Of a stretch of DNA of 15,469 nt, positions 1 through 6,519 are shown piece after piece. The stretch is taken from NCBI GenBank assembly GCA_019246375.1, contig JAFAQO010000336.1, positions 1 through 15,469 on the forward strand, read 5' to 3'. Under the pieces are notes generated by a model. The model worked only from the letters and a program-made list of their open reading frames with translations, was not told the DNA's origin and did not search any database. Every line of letters starts with the position of its first letter. Position 1 is the stretch's first letter. Both the position numbers and the translations under genes were made by a program. This stretch comes from Mycobacterium sp. (lineage in GTDB: Bacteria; Actinomycetota; Actinomycetes; Mycobacteriales; Mycobacteriaceae).

Positions 1-1
1 C

Positions 2-502
2 GCGCCGTCGGTGGTGGGAGCGGGAGTCAGCGCACTGGCCGCAGGCCGCTTCGCCACGCCGGAGCAGCTCAAGGAGGTCGCCGCACTGTTCGACAGCGTT
101 GGCGGCGTGCTGACCGTGCCCGAGACGCAGCTCGACGCGGTGACCGCGGTGTCCGGTTCTGGTCCGGCGTATTTCTTTCTGCTGATCGAGGCGCTGGTGG
201 ACGCCGCCGTCGCCGTGGGCCTGAGCCGTCCGGTGGCCACCGAGCTGGTGGCGCAGACCATGGCCGGCTCGGCGGCGATGCTGCTGGAGCGGCTGGAACA
301 GGAGCGGCAGGCCGCAGATGCGGCGGCTAACTCGCGTGCGGACACGACCGCTGCGCAATTACGCGCGACTGTTACTTCGCCGGGCGGAACGACGGCTGCT
401 GCGCTGCGTGAACTCGAACGCGGGGGGTTGCGCGCCGCTGTCGATGCAGCGGTTCGCGCCGCAAAGAGCCGCGCTGAACAGCTAAGAAAGACATCCGAGT
501 AA
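2..502 (+). CDS. proC: Pyrroline-5-carboxylate reductase, C-terminal part (5' end outside window)
   Basis: ProC reduces 1-pyrroline-5-carboxylate to L-proline with NAD(P)H, the last step of proline synthesis, in the cytosol. The reading frame is open from base 2, so the N-terminal Rossmann domain lies upstream; about 166 residues are visible. They carry the family's C-terminal dimerisation domain: the AVSGSGPAYFFLLIEALVDA segment (about bases 146-205) and the TSPGGTTAAAL signature near bases 374-406. Between these two is an Ala/Arg/Gln-rich stretch (about bases 292-360) longer than in ProC of other phyla; as I recall, mycobacterial ProC proteins share such an insertion, so I do not read it as damage. 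The gene ends at TAA. The next gene, on the same strand, begins 138 nt later with its own promoter candidate. Confidence 0.96.
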   Translation, partial: APSVVGAGVSALAAGRFATPEQLKEVAALFDSVGGVLTVPETQLDAVTAVSGSGPAYFFLLIEALVDAAVAVGLSRPVATELVAQTMAGSAAMLLERLEQERQAADAAANSRADTTAAQLRATVTSPGGTTAAALRELERGGLRAAVDAAVRAAKSRAEQLRKTSE

Positions 503-558
503 TTCAGCCAATTTTACGGATTTTCCCTCACCCGTCGCAGTAACCCCACTAGTCCCGC

Positions 559-564
559 TATTCT
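559..564 (+). promoter_or_regulatory. Candidate -10 element (TATTCT) for the HTH gene
   Basis: TATTCT fits the mycobacterial SigA -10 consensus TAnnnT and lies in the 138-nt gap after proC. It predicts a start near base 571 and a leader of about 70 nt before the ATG at 641. No convincing -35 hexamer is visible, which is common in mycobacteria. The rest of the gap holds no gene or clear terminator. Confidence 0.4.
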
Positions 565-640
565 CCTTCCTGTAAGCACGCGTCGGTGCCAGCGGTGGGG
601 AAGCCACTGGAACAGCGCGCGCCTGACTGATTGGGTAGCG

Positions 641-904
641 ATGACGTCTATCAATGGGCCATCGGGGCGGGATTCAGCTGGCGGTAAAGCGGCGCGGGAC
701 AGCGGCTCTCCCGACGGCCAGCAGGCCAAGACTCAGTTTCTGACTGTGGCCGAGGTGGCGGCGCTGATGCGGGTCAGCAAGATGACCGTCTACCGCCTGG
801 TGCACAACGGCGAGCTGCCTGCGGTCCGGGTCGGGCGCTCTTTCCGGGTGCATGCCAAGGCCGTACACGACATGCTGGAGACGTCGTACTTCGACGCTGG
901 GTAG
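641..904 (+). CDS. Small HTH DNA-binding protein, excisionase/MerR-like (Rv0500A-type)
   Basis: An 87-residue protein that is essentially one winged helix-turn-helix domain of the excisionase/HTH_17 kind. Residues 33-70 show the pattern FLTVAEVAALMRVSKMTVYR, then VHNGELPAVRVGRSFRV: a first helix with the turn, a recognition helix, and a basic wing (RVGRSFRV) where such proteins contact DNA. Residues 1-30 are Gly/Ser/Asp-rich and probably disordered. The family includes phage excisionases and small regulators such as Streptomyces BldC. Nothing phage-like surrounds it, and the same gene occurs between proC and bS22 in M. tuberculosis as I recall, so it is a resident regulator or nucoid-type factor whose targets cannot be read here. 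The ATG at 641 lacks a good ribosome binding site, and the N-terminal boundary is less certain than the HTH. Confidence 0.9.
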   Translation: MTSINGPSGRDSAGGKAARDSGSPDGQQAKTQFLTVAEVAALMRVSKMTVYRLVHNGELPAVRVGRSFRVHAKAVHDMLETSYFDAG

Positions 905-981
905 CCGTCCAGCGCGTGAAAATGCGCTGAGGGTCCTGCTCGCCATCTAGTGCCGGTTTCCGGTTCGGCGGGGCCAGCCGG

Positions 982-987
982 TAGAGT
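982..987 (+). promoter_or_regulatory. Candidate -10 element (TAGAGT) for bS22
   Basis: TAGAGT matches TAnnnT in the 133-nt gap between the HTH gene and bS22. It would start transcription near base 994, leaving a leader of roughly 44 nt. A weak -35-like TTCCGG lies at 958-963, 18 nt upstream. Confidence 0.35.
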
Positions 988-1037
988 ATGCCGGTCATTT
1001 CATACGCCGGCCACAGGCGGACTTAGATAGCGGGGTC

Positions 1038-1139
1038 ATGGGCTCAGTAATCAAGAAGCGGCGCAAGCGCATGTCGAAGAAGAAGCACCGCAAGCTGCTG
1101 CGTCGCACTCGGGTGCAGCGCAGAAAACTCGGGAAATAA
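1038..1139 (+). CDS. Ribosomal protein bS22 (33 aa, AURKAIP1/COX24-like)
   Basis: A 33-residue, extremely basic protein beginning [19 protein letters not shown] and ending RRKLGK. More than half of its residues are Lys or Arg. This is the conserved actinobacterial mini-protein annotated as AURKAIP1/COX24 domain-containing. Cryo-EM of mycobacterial ribosomes placed a protein of this kind on the small subunit as bS22. It is commonly missed because of its length. The ATG at 1038 follows GCGGGGTC, a poor but possible ribosome binding site. Position between the HTH gene and galE2 matches M. tuberculosis Rv0500B as I recall. Identification rests on near-complete sequence recall; the ribosomal role is established knowledge, not something the DNA shows. 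Confidence 0.93.
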
Positions 1140-1145
1140 ACTTCG

Positions 1146-1158
1146 CGGGCGCTGCCCG
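1146..1158 (+). terminator. Short GC hairpin after bS22
   Basis: CGGGC and GCCCG (1146-1150 and 1154-1158) are perfect complements around a 3-nt loop, 6 nt after the bS22 stop. There is no T tract, as is usual for mycobacterial hairpins. It may end the bS22 transcript before the galE2 promoter, or be chance in GC-rich DNA. Confidence 0.35.
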
Positions 1159-1194
1159 TCACTCGTTGGTTACGCTGTAGTTTCCAAATGCCGC

Positions 1195-1200
1195 TAGGCT
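1195..1200 (+). promoter_or_regulatory. -10 element (TAGGCT) of a probably leaderless galE2 promoter
   Basis: TAGGCT fits TAnnnT and ends exactly 6 nt before the GTG at 1207, so the expected transcription start is the G of the start codon. That geometry is typical of leaderless mycobacterial mRNAs and supports 1207 as the true start. No clear -35 is seen. Confidence 0.55.
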
Positions 1201-1206
1201 ATCGGG

Positions 1207-2367
1207 GTGGATCAGCCTGGCGGTCGAACTGGCAATCAAACAGACAACCGCATGGATGCAAGCACCACAAAAAGCACTACACCTAGCGATACCGTGCACT
1301 ATCCAAAAGTTGTGCTGGTCACCGGCGCATGCCGGTTTCTGGGCGGCTACCTGGTTGCCCGGCTCGTGCATAACCCGTTGATCAATCGGGTCATCGCGGT
1401 CGACGCGATCGCCCCCAGCAAGGACATGCTGCGTCGGATGGGCCGCGCCGAGTTCGTCCGTGCAGACATCCGAAACCCGTTTATCGCCAAGGTGATCCGA
1501 AATGGCGATGTCGATACGGTGGTGCACGCGGCGGCGGCATCCTACGCGCCCCGATCCGGCGGCGGGGCGGCGTTGAAAGAGCTCAACGTGATGGGCGCGA
1601 TGCAGCTGTTCGCGGCCTGCCAGAAGGCGCCGTCCGTGCGTCGCGTCGTGCTGAAATCAACGTCGGAGGTATACGGGTCCAGCGCGCACGATCCGGTGAT
1701 GTTCACCGAGGACAGCAGCAGCCGTCGTCCGTTCCGCGAGGGCTTCCCCAAGGACAGCCTCGACATCGAGGGTTATGCGCGTGGGCTGGGCAGGCGCCGG
1801 CCCGATGTCGCGGTGACGATCCTGCGACTGGCCAACATGATTGGTCCCGCGATGGAGACCACGCTGTCGCGATACTTGGCCGGGCCGCTGGTGCCGACCA
1901 TAGTCGGCCGCGATGCCCGCCTGCAGCTACTACACGAGCAGGACGCGCTGGGCGCGCTGGAGCGCGCCGCAATGGCCGGCAAGGCGGGCACGTTCAACAT
2001 CGGCGCCAGCGGCATCATCATGCTGTCGCAAGCGATCCGGCGGGCCGGCCGGATACCGTTCCCAATACCCGGATTCGGGCTATGGGCGCTGGATTCGCTG
2101 AGGAAGGTTAATCGCTACAGCGAGCTCAATCGCGAACAACTCGACTACTTGAGTTTCGGGCGGGTGATGGATACCACCAGGATGCGGGAGGAGTTAGACT
2201 ACCACCCCAAGTGGACGACAGCCGAGGCGCTCGACGATTACATTCGCGGCCGAGCCTTGACTCCCATTATCGACCCGGAGTGGGTACGCTCCTTGGAGGG
2301 CAGCGCGGTGGCAGTAGCACAGCGCGTGGGCAGCCGGACATCCATGCTGCCACTAGGGGGAGGGTGA
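1207..2367 (+). CDS. galE2: GalE2-type SDR protein (NAD-dependent epimerase/dehydratase family)
   Basis: A 386-residue extended-SDR protein whose annotated role in M. tuberculosis (Rv0501) is UDP-glucose 4-epimerase. Residues 36-47 (VVLVTGACRFLG) form the first strand and dinucleotide loop, D66 ends strand 2 where NAD ribose is bound, and 105-113 (VVHAAAASY) resemble the usual HxAA segment. STSEVYG at 151-157 aligns with the SSATVYG of true GalE. Two expected elements are altered: the middle Gly of TGxxGxxG is Arg43, and the tyrosine at the YxxxK position (Y190) is followed by Leu194, not Lys. The epimerase role is therefore doubtful; it could be a non-catalytic or differently acting SDR. GTG 1207 is preferred because of the promoter spacing; ATG 1252 is an alternative. 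The downstream acyltransferase starts 5 nt after the stop, so the two form an operon, perhaps in envelope lipid or glycan work. Confidence 0.93.
   Translation: MDQPGGRTGNQTDNRMDASTTKSTTPSDTVHYPKVVLVTGACRFLGGYLVARLVHNPLINRVIAVDAIAPSKDMLRRMGRAEFVRADIRNPFIAKVIRNGDVDTVVHAAAASYAPRSGGGAALKELNVMGAMQLFAACQKAPSVRRVVLKSTSEVYGSSAHDPVMFTEDSSSRRPFREGFPKDSLDIEGYARGLGRRRPDVAVTILRLANMIGPAMETTLSRYLAGPLVPTIVGRDARLQLLHEQDALGALERAAMAGKAGTFNIGASGIIMLSQAIRRAGRIPFPIPGFGLWALDSLRKVNRYSELNREQLDYLSFGRVMDTTRMREELDYHPKWTTAEALDDYIRGRALTPIIDPEWVRSLEGSAVAVAQRVGSRTSMLPLGGG
2355..2364 (+). promoter_or_regulatory. Strong ribosome binding site of the acyltransferase gene
   Basis: The purine run AGGGGGAGGG lies 7 nt before the ATG at 2372 and overlaps the last codons of galE2. 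It is the best Shine-Dalgarno in the window and fixes the downstream start. Confidence 0.75.
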
Positions 2368-2371
2368 ATTC

Positions 2372-3427
2372 ATGGCGGGCGATTCCAAGGCGAAAGTGAT
2401 TCCGCTGCACGGGGATTCGGGTCGCGCAGCAGCACAGCGGCGCGCCGGTGCGTCCCGTCGCCACCCCTCGCTGCTATCTGACACCAACAACCGCGCGTCG
2501 GACGAGCAGATCGCGGCCGTCGTCCGCGAAATCGATGAACGCCGTCGCGCCGCCAGCGCGGCGCCGGACAGCGAAGCGCCCCCCAACGAACTCGCTCGTC
2601 GGGTTGGTACCGTCGCTGAATTCCTGCGTCAGCGGCTGACCGGCGACTACCGCGTCGACGAGTTCGGGTTCGACCCGCACTTCAACGACGGGATCGTGCG
2701 GCCTTTGCTGAGGTTCTTCTTCCGGTCCTGGTTCCGGGTCGAGGTCAGCGGCGTCGAGAATTTGCCGGACCGTGGAGCCGCGCTAGTGGTGGCCAACCAC
2801 GCGGGCGTGCTGCCGTTCGACGGGCTGATGGCATCGGTCGCAGTTCACGACGAGCATCCGGCGCACCGCGATCTGCGGCTGCTGGCGGCAGACATGGTGT
2901 TCGACCTGCCGGTGATCGGCGAAACCGCGCGGAAGGCCGGCCACACCATGGCATGCACCACCGACGCGCACCGGCTGCTGGCTTCCGGGCAGCTGACCGC
3001 GGTGTTCCCGGAGGGATACAAGGGCCTCGGTAAGCGGTTCAAGGACCGCTACAAGCTGCAGCGGTTCGGTCGCGGCGGCTTCGTGTCGGCGGCCCTACGC
3101 ACCAGGGCGCCGATCGTGCCGTGCTCGATCGTCGGCTCCGAGGAGATCTACCCGATGGTGGCGGACGTCAAGCTGCTGGCCCGGCTGCTCGGCATGCCGT
3201 ATTTCCCGGTGACCCCGCTTTTCCCGCTAGTCGGCCCGGTCGGGATGGTGCCGTTGCCGTCGAAGTGGCACATCACGTTCGGTGAGCCGATCTCGACCGC
3301 CCACTACGACGCCGCCGACGCCGACGATCCCATGGTCACCTTCGAGCTGACCGATCAGGTGCGCGAGACGATCCAGCAGACGCTGTATCGGCTACTGGCC
3401 GGGCGCCGCAACATGTTCTTCGGCTGA
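2372..3427 (+). CDS. Lysophospholipid acyltransferase-family protein (Rv0502-type)
   Basis: A 351-residue member of the PlsC/LPLAT superfamily, enzymes that move an acyl chain to a glycerolipid or related acceptor at the membrane. Residues 1-95 are charged, Ala/Arg-rich and probably disordered. The catalytic domain spans about 110-345. Motif I is VVANHAGVLPFDG (139-151), with His143 and Asp150 separated by six residues rather than the four of classical HX4D; this spacing resembles the diacylglycerol-acyltransferase-like branch. VFPEGYKGLGKRF (211-223) is the acceptor-binding FPEG motif, and RAPIVPCSIVGSEE (245-258) corresponds to motif IV. No clear transmembrane helix is seen, only a hydrophobic PLLRFFFRSWF patch at 111-121. 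It is co-transcribed with galE2 and faces a mycolate-modifying block. The acyl acceptor cannot be told from sequence. Confidence 0.9.
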   Translation: MAGDSKAKVIPLHGDSGRAAAQRRAGASRRHPSLLSDTNNRASDEQIAAVVREIDERRRAASAAPDSEAPPNELARRVGTVAEFLRQRLTGDYRVDEFGFDPHFNDGIVRPLLRFFFRSWFRVEVSGVENLPDRGAALVVANHAGVLPFDGLMASVAVHDEHPAHRDLRLLAADMVFDLPVIGETARKAGHTMACTTDAHRLLASGQLTAVFPEGYKGLGKRFKDRYKLQRFGRGGFVSAALRTRAPIVPCSIVGSEEIYPMVADVKLLARLLGMPYFPVTPLFPLVGPVGMVPLPSKWHITFGEPISTAHYDAADADDPMVTFELTDQVRETIQQTLYRLLAGRRNMFFG

Positions 3428-3442
3428 GCGATCGCTGTCAGC

Positions 3443-3504
3443 CGCGAGCGTAAGGTCAGCGGCGAAAACGCCAAGCGTCATCTCGCACCAGCGTTACGCT
3501 CGCG
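3443..3504. terminator. Convergent inverted repeat, probable bidirectional terminator
   Basis: Perfect 11-bp arms CGCGAGCGTAA (3443-3453) and TTACGCTCGCG (3494-3504) flank 40 nt. Inside lies a second perfect hairpin, GGCG-AAAA-CGCC (3461-3472). The element fills the 82-nt gap between two converging genes, the expected place for a shared terminator. No T tract follows either arm. Confidence 0.5.
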
Positions 3505-3509
3505 ACGAA

Positions 3510-4406
3510 TCAAGCGGCGCCCTTGACCAACGTGAACTGGCAGACGTCGGTGAAGCCGGTGCGGAACAGGTCGGCGCAACCGGTCAGGTACTTCACGTAG
3601 CGCTCGTAGACCTCTTCGGACTGGATGGCAATGGCCTGATCCTTATTGGCGCGCAGCGATGCTGCCCACGAGTCCAGCGTCCGTGCGTAGTGCAACCGCA
3701 GCGGCTGGACCCGCGCCACCTCGAAACCGGCCCTGGTCGCGTACTCCTCGACAAGAGCTACCGACGGCAACCGGCCGCCCGGGAAGATCTCCTTCATGAT
3801 GAACTTGACGAAGCGCAGCAGGCTCATCGTCACCTTCAGCCCGCGCTGCGCGACTTCCTCAGCGCTGGCGTTGACGATGGTGTGCAACAGCATCACACCG
3901 TCAGCGGGCAATGTCTGGTAAGCCGTCGCGAAAAAGTCGTGATAGCGATCGAACCCGAAATGCTCGAACGCGCCGATGGACACGATGCGGTCCACCGGCT
4001 CGTGAAACTGCTCCCAGCCCTGCAGCCGCACCTCTTTCGACCGGGGGCTGCTCATCTCATCGAACGACTTCTGCACATGCGCGGCTTGATTTTTGCTCAG
4101 CGTCAGGCCGATCGCGTTGACGTCGTAGCGGTCGATCGCGCGCCGTAAGGTGGCGCCCCAGCCGCATCCGACGTCGAGCAGCGTCATACCGGGCTGCAGC
4201 CCCAGCTTGCCCAGCGCCAGGTCGATCTTGGCCAGCTGGGCCTCTTCCAGCGTCATGTCGTCGCGTTCGAAATACGCGCAGCTGTAAGTCTGCGACGGGT
4301 CGAGAAACAGCCGGTAGAAGTCGTCGGACAGGTCGTAATGCGACTGGACGTCTTCGAAGTGCGGTCGCAAATCGGTATCCGTAATCTCGGCAGCCCCCTG
4401 ATTCAT
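3510..4406 (-). CDS. cmaA2: Cyclopropane mycolic acid synthase family, at the cmaA2 locus
   Basis: A 298-residue SAM-dependent methyltransferase that adds a methylene (or methyl) group to double bonds of mycolic acids. The SAM loop is LLDVGCGWG (76-84), preceded by the family's [10 protein letters not shown] (41-50). The residues that hold bicarbonate in CmaA1 (C35, E140, H167, Y232) are all present at a constant offset of eight: C43, E148, H175 and Y240. PHFEDVQ (15-21) and FPGGRLPS (208-215) are further family marks. Locus and neighbours match cmaA2 (Rv0503c), but much of the sequence reads closer to CmaA1/MmaA2/PcaA as I remember them, and the short insertion after GAFEHF seen in CmaA2 is missing. 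The symbol therefore reflects position; cis versus trans specificity is open. It lies 11 nt downstream of hadD and is probably co-transcribed with it. Confidence 0.9.
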   Translation of the reverse strand: MNQGAAEITDTDLRPHFEDVQSHYDLSDDFYRLFLDPSQTYSCAYFERDDMTLEEAQLAKIDLALGKLGLQPGMTLLDVGCGWGATLRRAIDRYDVNAIGLTLSKNQAAHVQKSFDEMSSPRSKEVRLQGWEQFHEPVDRIVSIGAFEHFGFDRYHDFFATAYQTLPADGVMLLHTIVNASAEEVAQRGLKVTMSLLRFVKFIMKEIFPGGRLPSVALVEEYATRAGFEVARVQPLRLHYARTLDSWAASLRANKDQAIAIQSEEVYERYVKYLTGCADLFRTGFTDVCQFTLVKGAA

Positions 4407-4417
4407 AGCGGCCGACC

Positions 4418-4930
4418 CTAGGCCCTGCTGACGATCGACGCAATTGCGGCCGCGGTCGCCTCGGCGTCGGCCTCCTGGTGGGCCGACTCCCCGATCATCG
4501 TGACGACACTGGTCACCACCGGGTTGCCGTCGGCGTCGGTGACCTCGCTGCGGATCTCGGCGATCACGGTGCCATGCGACTCGATGACCGAGTCGAGGTA
4601 GGCGTCGAAGTACAACCTGTCATGGGCCAGGATCGGCCGGTGGAACTTCAACTTCTGGTCGCGGTGGAAGACCCGGGCGATGTTGATCGGGATGTCGAAC
4701 TTCGTGAAAAGCTCCAGCTGCAATTGCCGTCCGGCAATTGCCAGGAACGTCACTGGTGCCACCAGCGCCGGATATCCCGCTTCTGCTGCGGCAGCCTCGC
4801 TGAAGTACGAGGGATGGTCGTCTTTGACCGCACGCGCGAACTCGCGGATTTTCTCCCGGCCGACGTCGAAGTGGTCATGGTGCCGGTAGTGCTTCCCGAT
4901 GAGTTCTCGGGCTTCTACGGGAACTGACAT
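4418..4930 (-). CDS. hadD: (3R)-hydroxyacyl-ACP dehydratase HadD (HadA-like, Rv0504c-type)
   Basis: A 170-residue hot-dog-fold protein of the MaoC-like N-terminal/HadA group (formerly UPF0336). HadA, HadB and HadC form the dehydratases of the FAS-II mycolate elongation system. The Rv0504c/MSMEG_0948 orthologue has been named HadD and linked to late meromycolate elongation in mycobacteria. Visible marks are [15 protein letters not shown] (29-43), the helix-strand [10 protein letters not shown] (53-62) and [13 protein letters not shown] (87-99), which align with HadA. A canonical hydratase GDxNPxH motif is not present, so how it catalyses, alone or with a partner, cannot be read here. The C-terminus (150-170) is Ala/Glu-rich. 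A cyclopropane synthase follows 11 nt downstream, which fits a shared role on long meromycolate chains. The ATG at 4930 has a GGAGAG ribosome binding site about 10 nt upstream. Confidence 0.88.
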   Translation of the reverse strand: MSVPVEARELIGKHYRHHDHFDVGREKIREFARAVKDDHPSYFSEAAAAEAGYPALVAPVTFLAIAGRQLQLELFTKFDIPINIARVFHRDQKLKFHRPILAHDRLYFDAYLDSVIESHGTVIAEIRSEVTDADGNPVVTSVVTMIGESAHQEADAEATAAAIASIVSRA

Positions 4931-4942
4931 GCCGGTAGTGCT

Positions 4943-4969
4943 CTCCGCTCACGTTGGGGCTCAGCGGAG
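4943..4969 (-). promoter_or_regulatory. Inverted repeat in the hadD leader
   Basis: CTCCGCT (4943-4949) and AGCGGAG (4963-4969) are perfect 7-bp arms around 13 nt, ending 12 nt before the hadD ATG. In the mRNA, the arm nearest the start contains the GGAG of the ribosome binding site, so pairing would mask it. As DNA it could equally be an operator. A TAnnnT element (TAAGCT, minus strand, 4971-4976) lies next to it as a possible -10. Confidence 0.4.
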
Positions 4970-5032
4970 CAGCTTATCAGCGCGATTGCCGTCGAGACGC
5001 CAGGCTCGTCGCGGGTCGGTGCGCCTCTCGCG

Positions 5033-5953
5033 TTATCCGCGCTCGTGGCGACGTGACACGGCTGCTGCCAGCGCGCCGCCGGCCGCGCCGAGTGCCAAGG
5101 CCGACGGTACCCCGATCCGGGCTGCCCTCCGCGCCGTGCGAAAGTCACGGATTTCCCAGCCCCGTTTACGGGCCAGGGCGCGCAGCTGGGCGTCGGGATT
5201 GACGGCGACCGCCGTGCCGACCAGCGACAGCAGCGGCACGTCGTTGTAGCTGTCTGAATAGGCGGTGCAGCGCTTGAGGTTGAGACCCTCCCTGATCGCC
5301 AGCGAACGCACCGCATGGGCTTTACCGGCGCCGTGCAGGATCTCGCCCACGAGCCGGCCGGTGAACACTCCGTCGACGGATTCGGCCACGGTGCCCAGTG
5401 CCCCGGTCAGTCCGAGCCGGCGGGCGATGGTCACCGCCAGCTCATACGGCGTCGCAGTCACCAGCCATACCTGCTGACCGGCGTCGAGATGCATTTGCGC
5501 GAGATCTAGGGTGCCGGGCCAGATTTTGTCGGCGATGATGTCGTCGTAGATCTCCTCGCCGAGGTTCGTCAGTTCGGCGGTGGACCGGCCCTCGATGAAC
5601 GCCAGTGCCTTCCGCCGCCCTGCTGCGACATCGTCGCTGTTTTCCCGGCCGGTCAGCTGAAACTTGGCCTGCGCGACGATGAACCCGATCACGTCGCGGT
5701 AGGTGAAATACTTTCGCGCTGCCAGCCCCCGGCCGAAATGCAACGCCGACGAACCGTGCACGAGGGTGTTGTCCACGTCGAAAAAGGCGGCCGCGGTCAG
5801 GTCGACGGGCGGCTGTGGGCGACCGTCCGCGGACTCGTCGGGAATTTCGGTGCGCAGGTCGTCGAGCGCGCGCTCCGCGCTGGCGTCCCCGCCCAGCGTC
5901 TGCAGGTCGACCGGTTCGGGGTCCGCGCCGCTCGGGTCACGCGAAGCCATCAC
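5033..5953 (-). CDS. serB1: HAD-superfamily IB phosphatase, SerB1-type
   Basis: A 306-residue HAD phosphatase annotated in M. tuberculosis (Rv0505c) as a phosphoserine phosphatase. Motif I is [11 protein letters not shown] (57-67) with nucleophile Asp59 and acid/base Asp61; motif II is VTATP (165-169) with Thr166; motif III Lys211 in GAGKAHAV; motif [13 protein letters not shown] (232-242) with Asp234 and Asp238. All catalytic residues are intact. The cap is the helical C1 type expected for subfamily IB. Residues 1-50 are acidic and probably disordered. Residues 280-302 form a hydrophobic Ala/Gly/Leu helix followed by RRHERG, so the enzyme may be tail-anchored in the membrane; that suggests a lipid phosphate substrate as much as phosphoserine. 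M. tuberculosis has a separate established phosphoserine phosphatase, SerB2. GTG 5953 is directly followed by ATG 5950; promoter spacing favours the GTG. Confidence 0.9.
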   Translation of the reverse strand: MMASRDPSGADPEPVDLQTLGGDASAERALDDLRTEIPDESADGRPQPPVDLTAAAFFDVDNTLVHGSSALHFGRGLAARKYFTYRDVIGFIVAQAKFQLTGRENSDDVAAGRRKALAFIEGRSTAELTNLGEEIYDDIIADKIWPGTLDLAQMHLDAGQQVWLVTATPYELAVTIARRLGLTGALGTVAESVDGVFTGRLVGEILHGAGKAHAVRSLAIREGLNLKRCTAYSDSYNDVPLLSLVGTAVAVNPDAQLRALARKRGWEIRDFRTARRAARIGVPSALALGAAGGALAAAVSRRHERG

Positions 5954-5959
5954 GAATCA

Positions 5960-5965
5960 ACCCTA
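5960..5965 (-). promoter_or_regulatory. -10 element (TAGGGT) of a probably leaderless serB1 promoter
   Basis: Read on the minus strand, TAGGGT is followed by six bases and then GTGATG, placing the expected transcription start on the G of the serB1 start codon. This is the same geometry as at galE2. Confidence 0.5.
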
Positions 5966-6068
5966 TCCGCTGCGGATCGTCGGGCGTTTCGCTAAGCCGC
6001 TACGGGAAATGCGGCCCACCGCCGTTACAGCGGCCATATCGAATCCGAGCGTTGCGCGCGACAGTTGG

Positions 6069-6074
6069 CACACT
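6069..6074 (+). promoter_or_regulatory. Possible -10 (CACACT) for a leaderless glutaredoxin-like gene
   Basis: CACACT deviates from TAnnnT only at the first base and ends six bases before the ATG at 6081. No ribosome binding site is visible upstream of that ATG (GGCACACTGGGCCT), which agrees with a leaderless start. Confidence 0.3.
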
Positions 6075-6080
6075 GGGCCT

Positions 6081-6335
6081 ATGAGTCGCCGACACGTGGA
6101 GCTGCTGACCCGGGCCGGCTGCGTGATTTGTGCACGCGTGCACACCCGGCTGGCCGAACTGGCCACCGAGCTGGGGTTCGAGCTGACTGACACCGATGTT
6201 GATGTGGCCGCAGCGGCCGGCAACAGCGCGTTGCGTGCGGAGTTCGGTGACCGCCTGCCGGTAATCCTGCTCGACGGGCGCGAACACAGCTATTGGGAGC
6301 TCGACGAGGACCGGCTGCGCGCCGATCTGGCCTGA
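6081..6335 (+). CDS. Glutaredoxin-like thiol protein (Rv0508-type)
   Basis: An 84-residue thioredoxin-fold protein of the DUF836/glutaredoxin-like family. It starts with strand HVELLT, followed by the redox motif C14-V-I-C17 (RAGCVICARV), and later has the cis-proline that faces the active site at P60 (RLPVILLDG). FELTDTDVD (33-41) is the second strand. Length and order of elements are those of a complete minimal domain with no signal peptide, so it acts in the cytosol. It probably reduces or forms disulphides, but its partner is unknown; mycobacteria use mycothiol rather than glutathione. It is transcribed divergently from serB1 across 127 nt, and the haem operon begins 184 nt downstream. 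In M. tuberculosis, as I recall, mmpS2 and mmpL2 lie between serB1 and this gene; they are absent here. The frame stays open upstream to about 5703, but that part is the antisense shadow of serB1. Confidence 0.87.
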   Translation: MSRRHVELLTRAGCVICARVHTRLAELATELGFELTDTDVDVAAAAGNSALRAEFGDRLPVILLDGREHSYWELDEDRLRADLA

Positions 6336-6436
6336 CCGGATTACCCGGATCCCCCTCGGGCGAGTCCCCCGCAACCGAGAGGTGCCCACCGCACCGCCCG
6401 CATCGTCTCCGGGCTGACCCGATGGAGGTAGCAAAT

Positions 6437-6465
6437 TTGGTAGCCACCTGTGAAACGTCTACCGT
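6437..6465 (+). promoter_or_regulatory. SigA-type promoter of the hem operon
   Basis: TTGGTA (6437-6442), a 17-nt spacer and TACCGT (6460-6465) give the best two-box promoter in the window. The predicted start is near 6472, leaving a leader of about 48 nt before hemA. The arms GGTAG (6439-6443) and CTACC (6459-6463) are complementary, so the spacer region has some dyad symmetry. The rest of the 184-nt gap holds no gene. Confidence 0.55.
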
Positions 6466-6519
6466 GGAGGGCAGTTCGTTCGCTGGCGAGAGCAAGGGAG
6501 CAGGCCAGGTGATTCTGCC

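Noticed and set aside
641..904. Possibility that the excisionase-like HTH gene marks a prophage or integrative element
   Set aside because: No integrase, attachment repeats or phage genes nearby; its neighbours are conserved core genes in the usual mycobacterial order.
5703..6080. Long upstream extension of the glutaredoxin-like reading frame
   Set aside because: Most of it is antisense to serB1, whose catalytic motifs are all in place; the thioredoxin fold starts at 6081.
6449..6454. TGTGAA in the hemA promoter spacer, like half of a Rex (redox repressor) site; Rex controls hemACD in Streptomyces
   Set aside because: The second half-site (TTCACA) is missing at the proper spacing, and mycobacteria are not known to have Rex.
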